Origin: Plakobranchus ocellatus | Taxonomy: Eukaryota > Mollusca > Gastropoda > Plakobranchidae | DNA: 39,680 nucleotides | Direction of reading: 5' to 3' | NCBI GenBank assembly: GCA_019648995.1 | Contig: BLXT01003748.1 | Location: 794,583-834,262 of the forward strand | Part shown: piece after piece, positions 25,001-34,861 of the stretch | Position numbering within the stretch: position 1 is the first letter of the stretch | Layout: every line of letters starts with the position of its first letter | The notes under the pieces: generated by a model | Database searches by the model: none | The model's input: the letters and a program-made list of their open reading frames with translations, nothing else | Told to the model about the DNA's origin: nothing | Made by a program: the position numbers and the translations under genes

Positions 25001-25595
25001 TTTGCCACCGGTTGGTAGTTTGTAGTTTGTTTTGACGTACCTTTCTACATGCAAAAAATGTTTGTGGCCAAATTAGCAATGTTGCAACAAGTGGTTTTAG
25101 TTTATCTCAATGCCTTGACATTGACTCAATGGGCCAGATGAGAAAGAAATGACCTAAAAACAGTAAATCTTACAAAGCTAGTGTCTCTACCGAACCACAA
25201 GTACTGTCGTGCAGCTAGCATACACATGCACACACGGCCTCTCACTGACGCAGTGGAGCAAATACTGAAATGGGACCCTCCGCTGAAGTCCCTCTCAGTG
25301 GATTGAAATGCAAGTAGATTCAGAGTGTCTCGAGCTAAAGATATGCTAAGATGTCTTTCTTAAATAAAACAAACTCTATACAGTATAAGCTTGTATGTTA
25401 AAAATCATCTGCCATGTCTATTTTGTTCATTGTTTAAGCTGGATTTTTTTTCTACAACTTCCTTTCAGTTATCTGTGTACTGTAATCTCAGCTCTGAGGC
25501 CTCGTACAATATGCTTGGGTAACAATACACTCTATGTGAGTATGGAAGGCAAAGGCATCACTTTCTTCAATATCATCGAGATCAAGACCACATAA
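815..25595 (+). CDS. TRIM-like protein with coiled coil and NHL-type beta-propeller, six 3' exons (5' end outside window)
   Basis: The gene is assembled from six exons: 815-1027, 4907-5112, 5770-6000, 6716-6923, 16566-16675 and 25469-25595. Every intron is GT-AG and every junction keeps phase (0, 2, 2, 0, 2), giving 364 codons and a TAA. Residues 1-71 are a charged helical segment like the coiled coil of TRIM proteins. Residues about 72-364 have the beta-propeller pattern of NHL proteins, clearest in exon 5 ([20 protein letters not shown]). Proteins of this family are often RING E3 ubiquitin ligases in which the propeller binds protein or RNA. No RING or B-box is visible here; if present they lie upstream. 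The protein is probably intracellular, with no signal peptide or membrane segment in this part. Only one textbook NHL repeat is obvious, so the other blades are inferred. The family call is fairly sure; the substrate is unknown. Confidence 0.8.
1326..1582 (+). repeat. Diverged direct repeat, left copy (intron 1)
   Basis: This is similar to 3088-3337 in the same orientation. Shared blocks in order: cgaata..tgc.ttgat; aaaaggtggaccccaaaa; gt.tcagtga.gta..attcatg; and ttgtgaatgagctta..gttgatgggtga. The outer left part is weak; the block from 1373 is clear. The family is unknown. Confidence 0.75.
1861..2139 (+). pseudogene. Decayed retrotransposon RNase H domain fragment
   Basis: In one frame, interrupted by a TAA at 1963-1965, the translation follows the RNase H pattern of LINE elements. 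It has a CSFDCELF strand with the acidic E, then VVIFTDY followed by LVQAL (normally a TDS motif with the second catalytic D), then VVQWLTS with G and [10 protein letters not shown] (normally a W-P-S-H-x-G-x-x-G-N-x-x-A-D-x-LA-x-x-G motif). The last D is replaced by N (ANRLA for ADRLA). The same frame stays fairly open from 1582 and to 2319, but I cannot place those parts. It lies between the two diverged repeats in intron 1 and is nonfunctional. Confidence 0.6.
2649..2712. repeat. CT-rich microsatellite
   Basis: An interrupted (CT)n tract inside intron 1. The short serine/leucine-rich open frame over it is a product of the repeat. Confidence 0.95.
3088..3337 (+). repeat. Diverged direct repeat, right copy (intron 1)
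   Basis: Partner of 1326-1582; the clear part begins at 3127. The two copies enclose about 1.5 kb that holds an RNase H fragment and a CT microsatellite. This may be a duplication or the ends of an unknown element. Confidence 0.75.
4351..4448. repeat. Perfect 49-bp tandem duplication
   Basis: The unit beginning tatgaaatatttttaaact is present twice head to tail (4351-4399 and 4400-4448) with no difference, so it is a recent event or an assembly artefact. It lies about 460 bases before exon 2. Confidence 0.93.
4907..5112 (+). CDS. TRIM-like gene, exon 2: start of the beta-propeller
   Basis: The acceptor is ttctttgcag at 4906 and the donor is AACAG|gtggga at 5112/5113. It encodes 68 codons plus two bases. 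The sequence alternates short beta-type stretches and turns ([27 protein letters not shown]), as in propeller blades. The first codon happens to be ATG, but the coiled-coil exon joins to it in frame, so it is not taken as a start. Confidence 0.83.
5770..6000 (+). CDS. TRIM-like gene, exon 3: beta-propeller
   Basis: The acceptor is ttcatttag at 5769. The first base completes the split codon AG|T (Ser). The donor is CTGCAG|gtcagg at 6000/6001, leaving two bases. It encodes about 77 residues ending in the propeller-blade motif [15 protein letters not shown] reading through the donor ends at a TGA at 6014. Confidence 0.86.
6716..6923 (+). CDS. TRIM-like gene, exon 4: beta-propeller
   Basis: The acceptor is aatgtctctag at 6715. 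The first base completes AG|C (Ser), so NLAC is followed by [16 protein letters not shown]. The donor is GAG|gtatgg at 6923/6924, in phase 0. An earlier AG at 6672 would break the frame and was not used. The motif [16 protein letters not shown] followed by a second strand set ([19 protein letters not shown]) fits consecutive blades. Confidence 0.87.
7736..7754 (+). repeat. 19-base G run
   Basis: An uninterrupted poly-G tract followed by GA-rich sequence, in intron 4. It could form a G-quadruplex or be a sequencing-length artefact. Confidence 0.95.
7978..9450 (+). repeat. Dispersed repeat, copy A (intron 4)
   Basis: Colinear with about 35808-37225 in the same orientation. Matching landmarks in order: a gaattaga..tacaca block; ctagaaaccaatct (8103 and 35938); ttt.atcccatt.tc (near 8240 and 36070); gatctctag with ctcacc and atc..tcgattaagacaaa (near 8660 and 36390); gggtc.acct.ttttgctcg (near 9103 and 36952); atatgtctttattttca (near 9225 and 37066); gaaaatctaa/ggcctc (near 9304 and 37132). 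Strong length differences exist between landmarks. I found no terminal repeats around this copy, and it shows no coding capacity. Confidence 0.75.
10305..10850. repeat. GA-rich low-complexity tract
   Basis: Alternating (GA)n, GAAA and GGGAGA stretches with islands of unique sequence. The serine/leucine-rich frames on the - strand are products of this composition. Confidence 0.9.
11146..12578. mobile_element. Pogo/Tigger-like DNA transposon inserted in the DUF7869-like gene
   Basis: The left end begins TA|CAGTGGAACTTGGCTAC and the right end, read on the other strand, begins TA|CAGTAGAGCTCACCTAC; both continue AACGGGA. So there are terminal inverted repeats of at least 25 bases, with further CCCGTT/AACGGG subterminal repeats inside each end. 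The flanking TA (11144-11145 and 12579-12580) is the target duplication of the Tc1/mariner superfamily, and a CAGT start is usual for pogo/Tigger-like elements. The inside includes the 669-N gap and about 640 bases of noncoding DNA. No transposase is visible, so it is a nonautonomous element or its gene lies in the gap. Confidence 0.78.
11265..11933. other. Assembly gap (669 N)
   Basis: A run of N inside the pogo-like element. The large open frames reported across it are meaningless. Confidence 1.
16566..16675 (+). CDS. TRIM-like gene, exon 5: canonical NHL repeat
   Basis: The acceptor is gttttttcttcag at 16565 and the donor is GGAAC|gtaagt at 16675/16676, an ideal match. It encodes G-D-K-T-L-D and then the NHL signature [20 protein letters not shown], closing with VYLISPEG. 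This exon gives the clearest family assignment. It lies about 9.6 kb from the previous exon. Confidence 0.92.
17398..17413. repeat. Short (TA)n microsatellite
   Basis: A run of TA dinucleotides in intron 5. Confidence 0.85.
17865..18377 (-). mobile_element. 5'-truncated non-LTR retrotransposon (LINE), C-terminal reverse transcriptase end
   Basis: The - strand has one open frame from 18361 to 17879, 160 residues. It matches the C-terminal part of endonuclease/reverse-transcriptase polyproteins of animal LINEs: [20 protein letters not shown], then [27 protein letters not shown], and [20 protein letters not shown]. The stop TGA is the first unit of a (TGATGA)n tail at 17867-17882, as expected of a LINE 3' end with a trinucleotide tail. 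Homology stops about 16 bases upstream of the first ATG, a typical 5' truncation. A possible 7-bp target duplication TTTAGAG flanks it (17858-17864 and 18378-18384). The frame has no lesion, so the insertion is fairly young. Clade not resolved. Confidence 0.88.
18780..19775 (-). pseudogene. Ty3/gypsy LTR-retrotransposon integrase region, decayed
   Basis: Reading the - strand through several frameshifts and stops gives, from high to low coordinate: a pre-integrase segment ([16 protein letters not shown], near 19690-19740); an H2C2 zinc-finger-like zone ([21 protein letters not shown] and a later C/Y-rich part, 19430-19605); then [20 protein letters not shown] and the first catalytic Asp context [12 protein letters not shown] (19330-19420); the core DYYSKHPEV and [20 protein letters not shown] (19180-19325); and a C-terminal part with [13 protein letters not shown] and RGDRVRIL (18800-19080). 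The second catalytic Asp is Glu (AEN for SDN), and the stretch with the catalytic Glu is missing. No LTRs were found. It is an old dead copy in intron 5. Confidence 0.75.
20162..20211. repeat. AT-rich near-perfect hairpin
   Basis: Left arm 20162-20184 (ttttaagtacatttttaaat then aca) pairs with right arm 20189-20211 around a 4-base loop, with about two mismatches in 23. Possibly a tiny foldback element; no function can be assigned. Confidence 0.85.
20776..21618. mobile_element. Inverted-repeat (foldback/MITE-like) element with nested SINE fragment
   Basis: The left arm 20776-20843 is the reverse complement of the right arm 21551-21618 with roughly three-quarters identity, including gttaagatactcct and agagcaaaagttgct. 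A third copy of the arm, in the orientation of the left one, lies inside at about 21395-21455 (aataacca...ctcctaacagagcaaaattgct). The interior has a G run near 21007 and a SINE fragment at 21143-21227. No open frame of interest. Target duplication not identified. Confidence 0.65.
21143..21227 (+). mobile_element. SINE 3' fragment, copy 1
   Basis: Shares gccccgctaccggtgccctg and acctgacggagggcct...ccttgttgtg.actggc.ata.acaaaaa with the copy at 33349-33440. The tRNA-like head is not recognisable here. Confidence 0.75.
23930..24144. repeat. Tandem duplication with 110-bp period
   Basis: Two diverged units begin ctcactttattgat at 23930 and 24040. They share gataatctt, aatactagcataatat-like and atacaggtga.tgccct blocks. 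It lies in intron 5. Confidence 0.85.
24618..24652. repeat. CA-rich microsatellite
   Basis: Interrupted (CA)n with CATG and CACG variants. Confidence 0.85.
25469..25595 (+). CDS. TRIM-like gene, terminal exon with stop
   Basis: The acceptor is aacttcctttcag at 25468. The first base completes AC|T (Thr) from exon 5. It encodes the last blade ([20 protein letters not shown] and a closing [13 protein letters not shown]) and ends with TAA at 25593-25595. Propellers usually close by pairing this C-terminal strand with the first blade. The exact phase match across an 8.8-kb intron supports the model. Confidence 0.87.
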
Positions 25596-25840
25596 AACCC
25601 AAGAGAGCTTGAAACTTGTGCTCAGACAGGAGTGTGTAAAGCGTATAATGATGTGAGAGATCCATTTTTTTATGTTATAATATATCAGTGTCGCAAAAAT
25701 AGAGTTATCGCACAAAGGAACATGGTAACTTATATTTCCTTTTACATAAACATTTTGCTTTGCAATTTTATAATGGCTTTTTGTTTATTTGTTGAATTAA
25801 AAGAACGAAGTAAAGAGTGATATGACTTAATTGGTAAAAG

Positions 25841-25846
25841 AATAAA
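25841..25846 (+). terminator. Candidate polyadenylation signal of the TRIM-like gene
   Basis: This is the AATAAA hexamer nearest to the stop codon, about 245 bases downstream. Another AATAAA occurs near 25985. In AT-rich DNA such hexamers are common, so transcript ends are needed to choose. Confidence 0.4.
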
Positions 25847-28600
25847 ACTGTGGTTATTGCAGTGCCAATTTTTTTCTCAGCCATCAAAAGCAATAGCCTC
25901 AGAATCTATTGAATAATCATTGAAGAAAGGAAGATGGAACATATCAATGGAAAGTGAGCTTTCTAAATGATTTAAATACATGACAAATAAAGGGAAAAGA
26001 ATGAGCTTAAGATGATAAATTCTAAAAACAAACTAAAAAATGTAATTGTCAAACAATTGTCGCATAGAAATGTCAAAGTGTTTGAAAGTTGTGTTATGAA
26101 GGGGTGTAATTATTTTTCTCATTCAGTTTTTTTCTTCTTTTTTATTAAGGGCACCATAACAGAAGCAGCTATAAGCTATGATGTATGTTTTCAAGTTGTT
26201 TTAAAATGTAAAATCAACATAATGATTTCACACAATTAGTGTCCTCAGAGACAACAATACTAAAGAGAGACTATTCAGTCAGAGGTTGAATGCACAGTTA
26301 TGTTATACTGTATACTAATTCTAATCCATTAGAAAAACATTTTCTAAATTCCAAATCATATGCATTTGCCCTGTCATACAAACTAACCTATACAAAAAAT
26401 ATGAAGAAATAATAAAAACATGAAAGTAAATGCAATGTAATGTTTATTTTTTCTGTATTTTTAAAATTGTTTTAAACCATAACGATGGCAGTTGGGTGGC
26501 ATAAGTTGTAGTTTCATACCTTTTCATTGATATTTATAAGTGTTCTATTACAGTTGTATTAAAAACTGACGTAGGGCCTGCACTTCAACATTTTTTTTTA
26601 ACAAGAAACATGCAAAAACACATTCAGAAAAAAATTAATTTTAATGTAGAATTCTTTCCCAATAAAGAGGCATACTTCTGTTGTATTGAAGTTGTTTTTA
26701 GCTTTGAAACAAAAGAAAATAAAAAAGCACTATAAAAGGAAAAAAAACATATATATTGCTTATTGAATTAGCAGGAATGATTAAGGTTTTTAACTGACAA
26801 AGCTATTGTTTTTTGAGCAAACATTACATTTTTCAAAATGTCTTGCATATTTTTTTAAGGGTTAAGAGAATGCATTCAGATTTAGATTAACAAATCAATT
26901 TTATTTAAGGGTGGAGCAGTCATAACAATGTATATTAATTTTGCACAAGCCTTACATGCCACTAAGATCACTTTTTCTGTCACCTACCTTCCTCTTTTGG
27001 CTTTTGCCTTTGCTTGTAAACTGTTACCATCAATGGAGAGAGGTCTTCAAATCCTTATTTTCTTGCTGGTTTTAAGAGTGTGTGCGCACAAGAATAGTAT
27101 CAAAACACATTAATGCTGTACCTGAATGCCATGTTTTACAATAATTATTTCTGCAAAATATATTTATGATGAATGATTATTTCCTAAATTTTTTTAGCCT
27201 TATTTTGGAATAAAATAGTTTGATATAATATGTATTTACTTATTATACTGAAATACAGGAAAAATATCATTCAATTAAAATAATAATGCATAGTTTTGGT
27301 GACCTGTGAAGCACTAGAAACTGATATCACATGAATAGTGGATTGTAAAAATGACACAAAGTTGCAGAAGTACTGTTTCTTTTCAGAGCTTTACTATTAT
27401 TTTTTTTAATGGTTCAAAATCACTTTGTAAAGATCACTTTCATTTATGTAAAGAGGTTCATTAACAAAATGGCTAATAGTATAACGTTGCTGAGTTAACT
27501 AATTCCTTTTCTATTCTTGTTTCCTTCTTTTTTGATAATTTCACATATTATTCTGTGTACTTTGTGTTTTTAAATTGACAAAAATGTGTGGTTAATTCAA
27601 ATTTGAAACATTACTGTAGCTTTATTTGCTTTTTTTGTGTTAGAGAAGGGATGAAAAGTCCCAAACTATCATCCATAAAAGGATAACGAGTATTATTATT
27701 ATGTTTTGTCCTTTACATAAGATCATTGTCATTTTAATTTAGGACAGGAGCTTGGACCACATTATATCATAAGCATGCTTATACATATGTTCCTCTATTT
27801 GACAATATTTGATCATTGAATTTTTTTTTTCTTTTACAAGAATTAACTTTTGTTGTTTATGGTTCTTTAAGTCGTCAGAAAATTAAAAGCATAGTTATAT
27901 GACATACATAGTTAAACATAGATGCATTTGTGTACATTATGTTTGAAGAAACACGGTCAAGAAATGCCCTATTCTGTGTTTAAAGATTTGAAGAAACTAA
28001 TAAATAATTATTGTATAGCACAATCATTTGGTTTTCGATCATATTCCATCAGTTTGTTTCCCAGTTGGTTTGTGTAAGTTTGTACACTGGTTGTTTTAGT
28101 AGTGGTGTTGTGAATGTACAAGCAGATCCAAAAAAACTATTATTTCCATATTGTGCATTAAATATGATTTGCCAATACCATGATTTAAATGATAAAAATA
28201 TTCTTTCATGAAGGCTTTTTGTTAATTTGCTGAAGACATTTTGACAACACTGTCTCCTAATCTGAAGTTTTGGTCTTAGTATTTAATTGTAGGATCAATC
28301 CAGCACCATCCATGATCTTTCTATGCATATTAAAAATTCATGTAATGGATTGTCTGTTTACAACAAGGCCGCTGTGGCCAAATGAGAAAGCAATATTGTC
28401 AGTGCTAAGTATAAGGACTATACTGCTCTTTATTTGACTGCTGCAGGAGGCTGTCCTAAAGGCATATTCATGGCATACGCATGATGAATGCATACTCCCG
28501 AATTTCGGGGTTTTTTTATGAAAAGATGTACCTAGTGACATCACATATCTAAAAAATGGTTTGCAGAATTTCTAGCGTGGGAGAACCATTTATCTAAGAA
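25847..28600. other. AT-rich intergenic sequence, nothing recognised
   Basis: Stops are frequent in all frames and the few short open frames have no recognisable features. Confidence 0.7.
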
Positions 28601-28608
28601 ATAAACTG

Positions 28609-28884
28609 TCAGGTTCCCGATGCCACATTTGTTGCAGTAGCATTTACCTTCGTATTGTTTACACCGATGTCTTTTCTAGTTAGGAAGATTCTTATCTCAA
28701 CTACGATTCTAATTTCTATTGATGCTTTGTCCATTGCACTAATATAAGCCTTGCAGAATCCGAAATCTTGCATCTGGCTTTTAGAAGCGTTACTGCGCAC
28801 AGGAAGACCCCTGTCTCTCATCCTAACTTTGTGCAAAACGAAACTCTTCCCCAAAAAAGTTGCAAAACCGGCTTGTATCAGGCT
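28609..28884 (-). CDS. Orphan open reading frame, hypothetical
   Basis: The - strand is open from after a TGA above 28884 to a TGA at 28609, about 91 codons. Local base composition is less AT-biased than its surroundings. The product would be mixed and charged, with no signal peptide and no motif that I know. No splice sites or start are convincing (first ATG well inside, near 28821). It could be a decayed mobile-element piece or chance. Confidence 0.2.
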   Translation of the reverse strand, partial: SLIQAGFATFLGKSFVLHKVRMRDRGLPVRSNASKSQMQDFGFCKAYISAMDKASIEIRIVVEIRIFLTRKDIGVNNTKVNATATNVASGT

Positions 28885-28989
28885 GCCAGATCACTATTAC
28901 TTTTATGCTCCCATCTTTTAGGCTTATTGTTTCCTGATTTTATCTTTTATTTTCTTTTTTTAATTCACGCAATAATTGAATTTGCGTAT

Positions 28990-31900
28990 CTTTGGCTTCA
29001 ATAAACTACAAACTGACTGGAATATCACAAATAGAAAGTAGTTCTCTTCACATCATTTACCTACATCCTTATATGTTGTGCCTTATCACTCAGCATTGTT
29101 TGTCTATCTTTGGACTTAGTAGAAGCTCACTAGGTTTACTAAAACATACAAAGGGCCTCTGGCGTTATCATTTATAAAATGATAAAAACAAATCAAAATC
29201 ATTTCTCAAACAAAACCACACGACAAGCTAACACATACATAGATGTATAAGACAGCGGAAAAGGCAAACAAAAATTGTGCAAAGTGCAACCAAGCTGCAA
29301 TCAACTGAGATTTAAATATTTTTTTCATATAGTCCAATATGTTGTAATGATACCGAGTTGTTGCCTGTTAACTTATCACCTGACAAAGGAAGACATCATC
29401 ATACGACACACAATTGTAGTGCCATTGTAGTAGCAGTAAGTCAAGCTAGATCATCCATGGGCAATCCAGTGAAGTTCCCACTTATTAATAATTAAAAACT
29501 TGTGACAGAAGATGAGCATGAAAGTGAAAATTGCAAGCATGGTTTATTATTGTCTTAAAGTCTTAGTGAATATCCCTTGTTTATGTAGCATAGGCAATAA
29601 CATCATTTTTTTCTCATGCATTTGACTCTTCATGAAATAAGATTTTTGTCATTGAAATCATGGTACTGGTAGATTGTGTTAAATGCATGCTATGAAATAG
29701 TGTAGACAACAGTGATCTGCTTGTATATATTCGCAACGCTACTATTAAAATACTTATATTGTCAACTCTTTTTAATTACACGCGAAGGACTTTTAGAGAG
29801 TTCACCAATACAACCTTTCAGATGAGCTCACTTTCAGTCACATTTGGCATATATAACATTAACTTCTTTCAACAATAATACTGGTAATATTTATAAAGAG
29901 AAGCTGTAACACGTAGACTTCAATGTTAAAGTATTATATTATTTTTAAAAATTCTACTATTATTTCAAAAAGATTGTGATATAATTAAATGGACATTTAA
30001 ATCAGTATTGAATTGTTATACCAAATTTCAGCCACGTAAATAACTCGAGAAAAAATAGATACATTATACACATAATATGCCGGAAGCTAAATGATTTGCT
30101 TAGGACATTAGTTGAGAAAAGATAATCAAGATTGGACCCCGTATGAAAGCAAAGTTTTGCAATCATCACTGAGTAAAAGTTATTATATGGTGCAACCTTG
30201 TCTTTTGAAATGTGTTTATCTTGAATATGTTTGATGAATTGCGCTTTATTGTTAAGTTTAGAGGGAAGAAAATGCAACTCGAATAATTCTCTGAAGGTGA
30301 GAGTCTTGGCTATTTTATAAATGCATTGTGCCTAATGCTTAACGTTATGACTTTTAACAGAGAGCTTAAAAGGTAGGTGTGGTAAAAGAAGGGTATGGAA
30401 TATAGAATGTTATGACAGTCTATATTCTGTTTTTGTAGGACTGCTGTCTATGTATATATTGCACTCTAGGGCCATCTCTAAATGTACCAAAAAAAAGTTC
30501 CATGAGCACACCTTAATCTTTCCATGGCAGGTCTTCTTTGGTTGGCCAGTTGTAAAAAGATCATTATTTTCCATGAAGTTAGATAAATTTAAGATTACAA
30601 GCACTATCTATCGGTGGCTATCTTATCCTTTCATCCATTTGAGTAATGCACTGCTGCTTGCCGCAACATATTGTTGAGTAGAAACGGAAAAACACAGCCT
30701 GAGAATTTAGATGGGTTCCATAGCAATTTGTTCCAATAAAGGTTAGCAGTACCAGTGGAACAAATTGGTTAGATGTCCAGTGGTGGTTCACAATTTCTTC
30801 TGCCCAGTGCTTGCCCACAGTATGTAAAGTGGATCAGCATTCAGTAGCTTTCTTTTTTTCTGTAACTTTGTGTAGTACTAGTAGGCTCTCTTCTTAAAAT
30901 TAATGTTGATTAGGCAATTATGATTCTGTAACGTTGAGTCATTTAGGGCCTACTTAATGGACCTTGATATTTTATATGAAAGATGTTGCCATTGCATGGC
31001 AAATCGACTATGGCTTAATCATATTTTTTTTTTATCTGTGGGTGCGACATTATTGTTCTTCCCTTTCAACATCTAGTTAGGCTTGTTCTGCACTGTGAGC
31101 CACCAATTTGCAAGCTTTTATTTTTTGCCGTTTAAACCCTGGTGAACATTGTGTTATACCCTGAATCTAATTACATCCGTCAAACACAAGCATCTGCTGT
31201 ACTTAAGGTATAAAGCGAAAAACTCATGGTCTGGGTTGGTATTTAAACGATTGGGAAGTATGGGATATTTATCTGTTTCACATTCCCTCAATTCCTTGCA
31301 ATACTTACGTGGAGTATAAATTATGTTATCATGCCGGAAATCAAACCCGGATCACCTGAGTAAAAGCCAATAATAGATGGGATACATAGGCCTACATGTG
31401 TTTGGTTTCTCCACAGTCAGTAAATTGAGCATGCGCTTAAAGGTACACTTATTCCTAATTTTCACTTTTTTTCTTTAGATCTTACCCAAATCGTGATATG
31501 TGGTGCAGTCTGATTGGATTTGTAGATGATTTTAAAAATATTTTTCATGTTTTTTTTTAAAACGACATGACTATTTCAATTTTGATTTTAAATTCGATAC
31601 CTCTTTCGCTTATTTCCCTTTGGCTGACGTCACTTGCGACTAATGTCCTGACTTGCCCTATCAAAAGTATGTTATAGTCCGTTTTGCGGATGTGAAAAAA
31701 TATCAGAAAACCTTTTTTCAGCAAATTTTTTCGAATATTTATTTCAAAATGTATAGAATTACAACTTCGAGGACCTTAAAAAGACGAGGAATTTAGCATT
31801 ATATGGGAAAATCAGATTAAAAGTTATATATCTAGCGGATGTTATGAATTAGCCATAAGCGGTGCGTCGCTTCCTTTGCTAGTAACGTTGCCCTAATGAT

Positions 31901-33300
31901 AACCCATTTATAAATAAAATGCCAAAACAAGAATTACCCCTGCTGTAACTTGTCCTATATTCATTATCATTTCAGTTTAGGTGAATTTCAACAATTATTT
32001 TGCAGGAACAGAATTTTGACAATTGAAAACTAATAATAGCTTGAATTGAATTGATGACGGCTGAAACTTGCAAATCAGGTGCGGGAGATCGCGTTCCTAC
32101 CAGTAGACTTACACTTTGTCTAGATCTAGGCCCATTAAAATGCAGTCGTACGGTCACAATTAATGTAACTATGGAAAATTTAGTGATGACTTCATCAATA
32201 AAATTTGCCCAAGACATAAGATAGCTGACAAACTAAAACCAAGCATAGCTATGTACAAGAAGTAATTATTGATGAAAATGTGAAGACGCCACAAAAAACA
32301 TAAAGGCAAAAACGAAAGAAATTGTTGTTTTTTTTATTTAAATTTAATTGGTAAATTCCATTTTACAAAAACAAAAAAAAATTGATTAAAAATACTTTGT
32401 ATCCCCATATAAAATCTTTATGAACATTAAAGTACATGTATAACTACCATAAACTTCCAAGTCAAAATGAAGTTATTTCTTTCATCTGAACAGTTTTTGT
32501 GGTGTTTCAAACAAAATATGTCAAGTCAAACAACCAATATTTAATTGGCATACGGAACTGCAATGCCACTTTTAATAAAAGGTTGATGAAATGAGTAGAG
32601 GCATCAATCTGCCTAGAGTCCTCAGGAGAAAACAATTGAAAAGAAAAAAAATACTCAAAGAGCAAATCAAATAAAATAAAAAGCAAGGGTAGAATGACAT
32701 GCTCTGCTTGTTTGATACTTGAGGCCAGTGTCATTACTAAATGCAGAAGTGTTGGTGTTGGATTTGCTCCTTGAGCCCTGCGAAGTCCTCGATGCCAGTG
32801 TAAACAAACCAAAATCCTGCAATTACCTGCCTGAGACAAGCTATGACGCACTTATTATCATTACTCAACATAGACATTTGTTACAGAGCCAAATCGTATC
32901 TGTCCAGCTGGCTATCAAACATTTGGTTTGAAGTTTAAAAGTGTTTAAAAGATAAAAAAAAAAAAAACCACATCAATTTTCCCCTTCTTTTTCATGTATA
33001 AGAAAAATGGTTATTTTGAAGTTTCAGAAAGCTGTAGTTTATTGAAAGCCAAGGCATATTCTCCAGTTACTTATATGTTTCTTATTCTTTAGCCAATTAC
33101 ATTTTATTGTCAGGCACTGAACTGCAAGGGTATATAAATTGTATCACTCATTTTTTTAACAGTTAAAAACTGAACCTTTGCACTTAGTAGAGGAGAGAGA
33201 CAAAATGGGAGAAAATAGCAATACAGGAATAAGCTGGCATGACAAATTGACATCGACCAGCTTGGGCATAATCCCACGCAATCCGTTTGGAAATGGAAAA
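28990..33300. other. AT-rich intergenic sequence, almost featureless
   Basis: A tRNA-like B-box remnant on the - strand at about 31329-31360 and a CRE-like tgacgtca at 31624-31632 are the only marks I noticed. No gene is supported. Confidence 0.65.
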
Positions 33301-33348
33301 GCACATGGACTAGAATCAATTATTGTCGTACGCTTACTGCACATAGAA

Positions 33349-33440
33349 TTGAGTTCGAGCCCCGCCACCGGTGCCCTGGCCTGACGGAGGGCCTGAAAAC
33401 CTTGTTGTGGACTGGCGATACAAAAAAAATTTTTTTTTTT
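33349..33440 (+). mobile_element. SINE fragment, copy 2
   Basis: Starts at a B-box-like gagttcgagccc (33351-33362) and runs through gccaccggtgccctggcctg and acggagggcctgaaaacctt to gactggcgatacaaaaaaaa. The A-box part is missing or decayed. The A/T tail follows. Confidence 0.75.
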
Positions 33441-33927
33441 AATGCAAACATAGAACTGAAAGTAAGCATTTATCTGTTGCCTGTGAACAGAAATGTGATA
33501 GGCTGATAGGTGCACACAATGTGACCATGGGGGCTTCAGGCAGGATGCAGGATCAAGAAAGGTGGGTTGTGTAATGAATAGGATGGACGTTACGGCAGAC
33601 AGGTGAGCAAACACGTGGAGATCGCCATGTTGGGTGCAACAAGTACCTTTTTATTTTTTTATTACAAGGGACATAACAACGTATATTTTCATAGCTAAAA
33701 TAGAATACCGGGAGTTACCTCCATTTGACCATTACATCTTGTGGTTGAAGGAATTCTTCGATAGGATTCAATTACAGATTACACACCCAAAACTAAAGCA
33801 CCTTTGTTTTTATACAGTGGATCTAAGAAGATGTGATAAAAATGTAAATAGAAGATGTAGTATAGATATATGTATCAGTACCATTACTGTGCACTACTTT
33901 ATTACTCTCTCCCTTTTTCGATCTGTT

Positions 33928-33996
33928 TGTTGTTGTTGTTGTTGTTTTTGCTGATGTTTTTGTTGTTGTTGTTGTTGTTGTTGTCGTTGTTGTTGT

Positions 33997-34042
<46 letters not shown>

Positions 34043-34092
34043 TCTTTCTCTCTCTCCTTAATCTATTTCTCTTTCTCTCTCTCACTGTCTGT
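33928..34092. repeat. (TTG)n and (CT)n microsatellites
   Basis: A GTT/TTG triplet tract (33928-33999) runs directly into (CT)n. The glutamine/arginine-rich frame on the - strand is a product of this repeat. Confidence 0.95.
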
Positions 34093-34418
34093 GTCCATGT
34101 CCCTCTCCCTCTCTCAATTACTTTCTTTTTATAAGAGCAGCCTTTCCGTGTATAATTTTCTTCTTTGCTTAACTTATTATATTTTCATAATATTAAATCA
34201 CTTTTTTTTCTTTACTTCTATAACGTGTGTTTGATAAAGTGTTTAACTGCTTAGTTTGATTCACGTGTTATTTTTTGCCTCATATAGAAAATGGAAAGCT
34301 AGACCACTTAACTTGATATTTAATTTGTTCATTCCTTCAAATATGTACTATACTATTAACGGCGAACAGAAAAGGGCCTTTGTAACCGCTATAAAATAAA
34401 AGTCAATCACTAATCAGT

Positions 34419-34536
<118 letters not shown>

Positions 34537-34555
34537 CTAATATCTTTCTCTGTCT

Positions 34556-34652
34556 GGGGCGTTGGTGGCGCAGTGGCTAGTGAGTCCGCCTTTAGATTTG
34601 AGGGGATCCTTCTGTCTCGGATTCGAGCCTCACCACCGGCGCCCTGGCCTCC

Positions 34653-34653
<1 letters not shown>
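34556..34653 (+). mobile_element. tRNA-derived SINE, head with A and B boxes (copy 3)
   Basis: Shows a pol III internal promoter: an A box TGGCGCAGTGG (34565-34575) and a B box GGATTCGAGCC (34619-34629), spaced as in a tRNA gene. The same caccaccggcgccctggcct body as the other copies follows. The element is cut at about 34653 by a CT microsatellite. With copies 1 and 2 this gives a head-to-tail outline of one family. Confidence 0.8.
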
Positions 34654-34656
<3 letters not shown>

Positions 34657-34702
<46 letters not shown>

Positions 34703-34725
34703 TTCCGGCCCTCTCTCTCTCGCTG
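34657..34725. repeat. (TC)n microsatellite
   Basis: Follows the truncated SINE head directly; a second shorter CT tract near 34710. Confidence 0.95.
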
Positions 34726-34861
34726 ATTAACAGTTCAATATTATAGTTTTGTCGCGAAATCTTTTTGTGTGCGTATAATAACCTTATTCGGTGTTAAAAT
34801 GTAATGGTGGTGAGGGACTGATCAGTGGTTGTGATGTGTACAGCCGTTTTAGATTAGTTAT

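Larger units (their letters stand above)
16676..25468 (+). other. Intron 5 of the TRIM-like gene
   Basis: Apart from the LINE tail, gypsy remnant, hairpin, inverted-repeat element and tandem duplications it is AT-rich. Between 21630 and 23900 I see no exon or repeat that I can support, only a short self-similar ttgca/tgcaa stretch at 22955-23005. Confidence 0.75.

Noticed and set aside
31329-31360. tRNA gene or SINE on the - strand (gggtttgatttccggc B-box-like)
   Set aside because: No A box or cloverleaf could be found; at best a remnant.
31437-31460. Possible MITE end (ttaaaggtacacttattcc)
   Set aside because: No inverted partner was found downstream.
32507-32931. Overlapping open frames on both strands
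   Set aside because: No recognisable motif, no splice context and AT-rich surroundings; treated as chance.
33156-33614. 152-residue open frame on the - strand
   Set aside because: It crosses the antisense of a SINE fragment and shows no domain.
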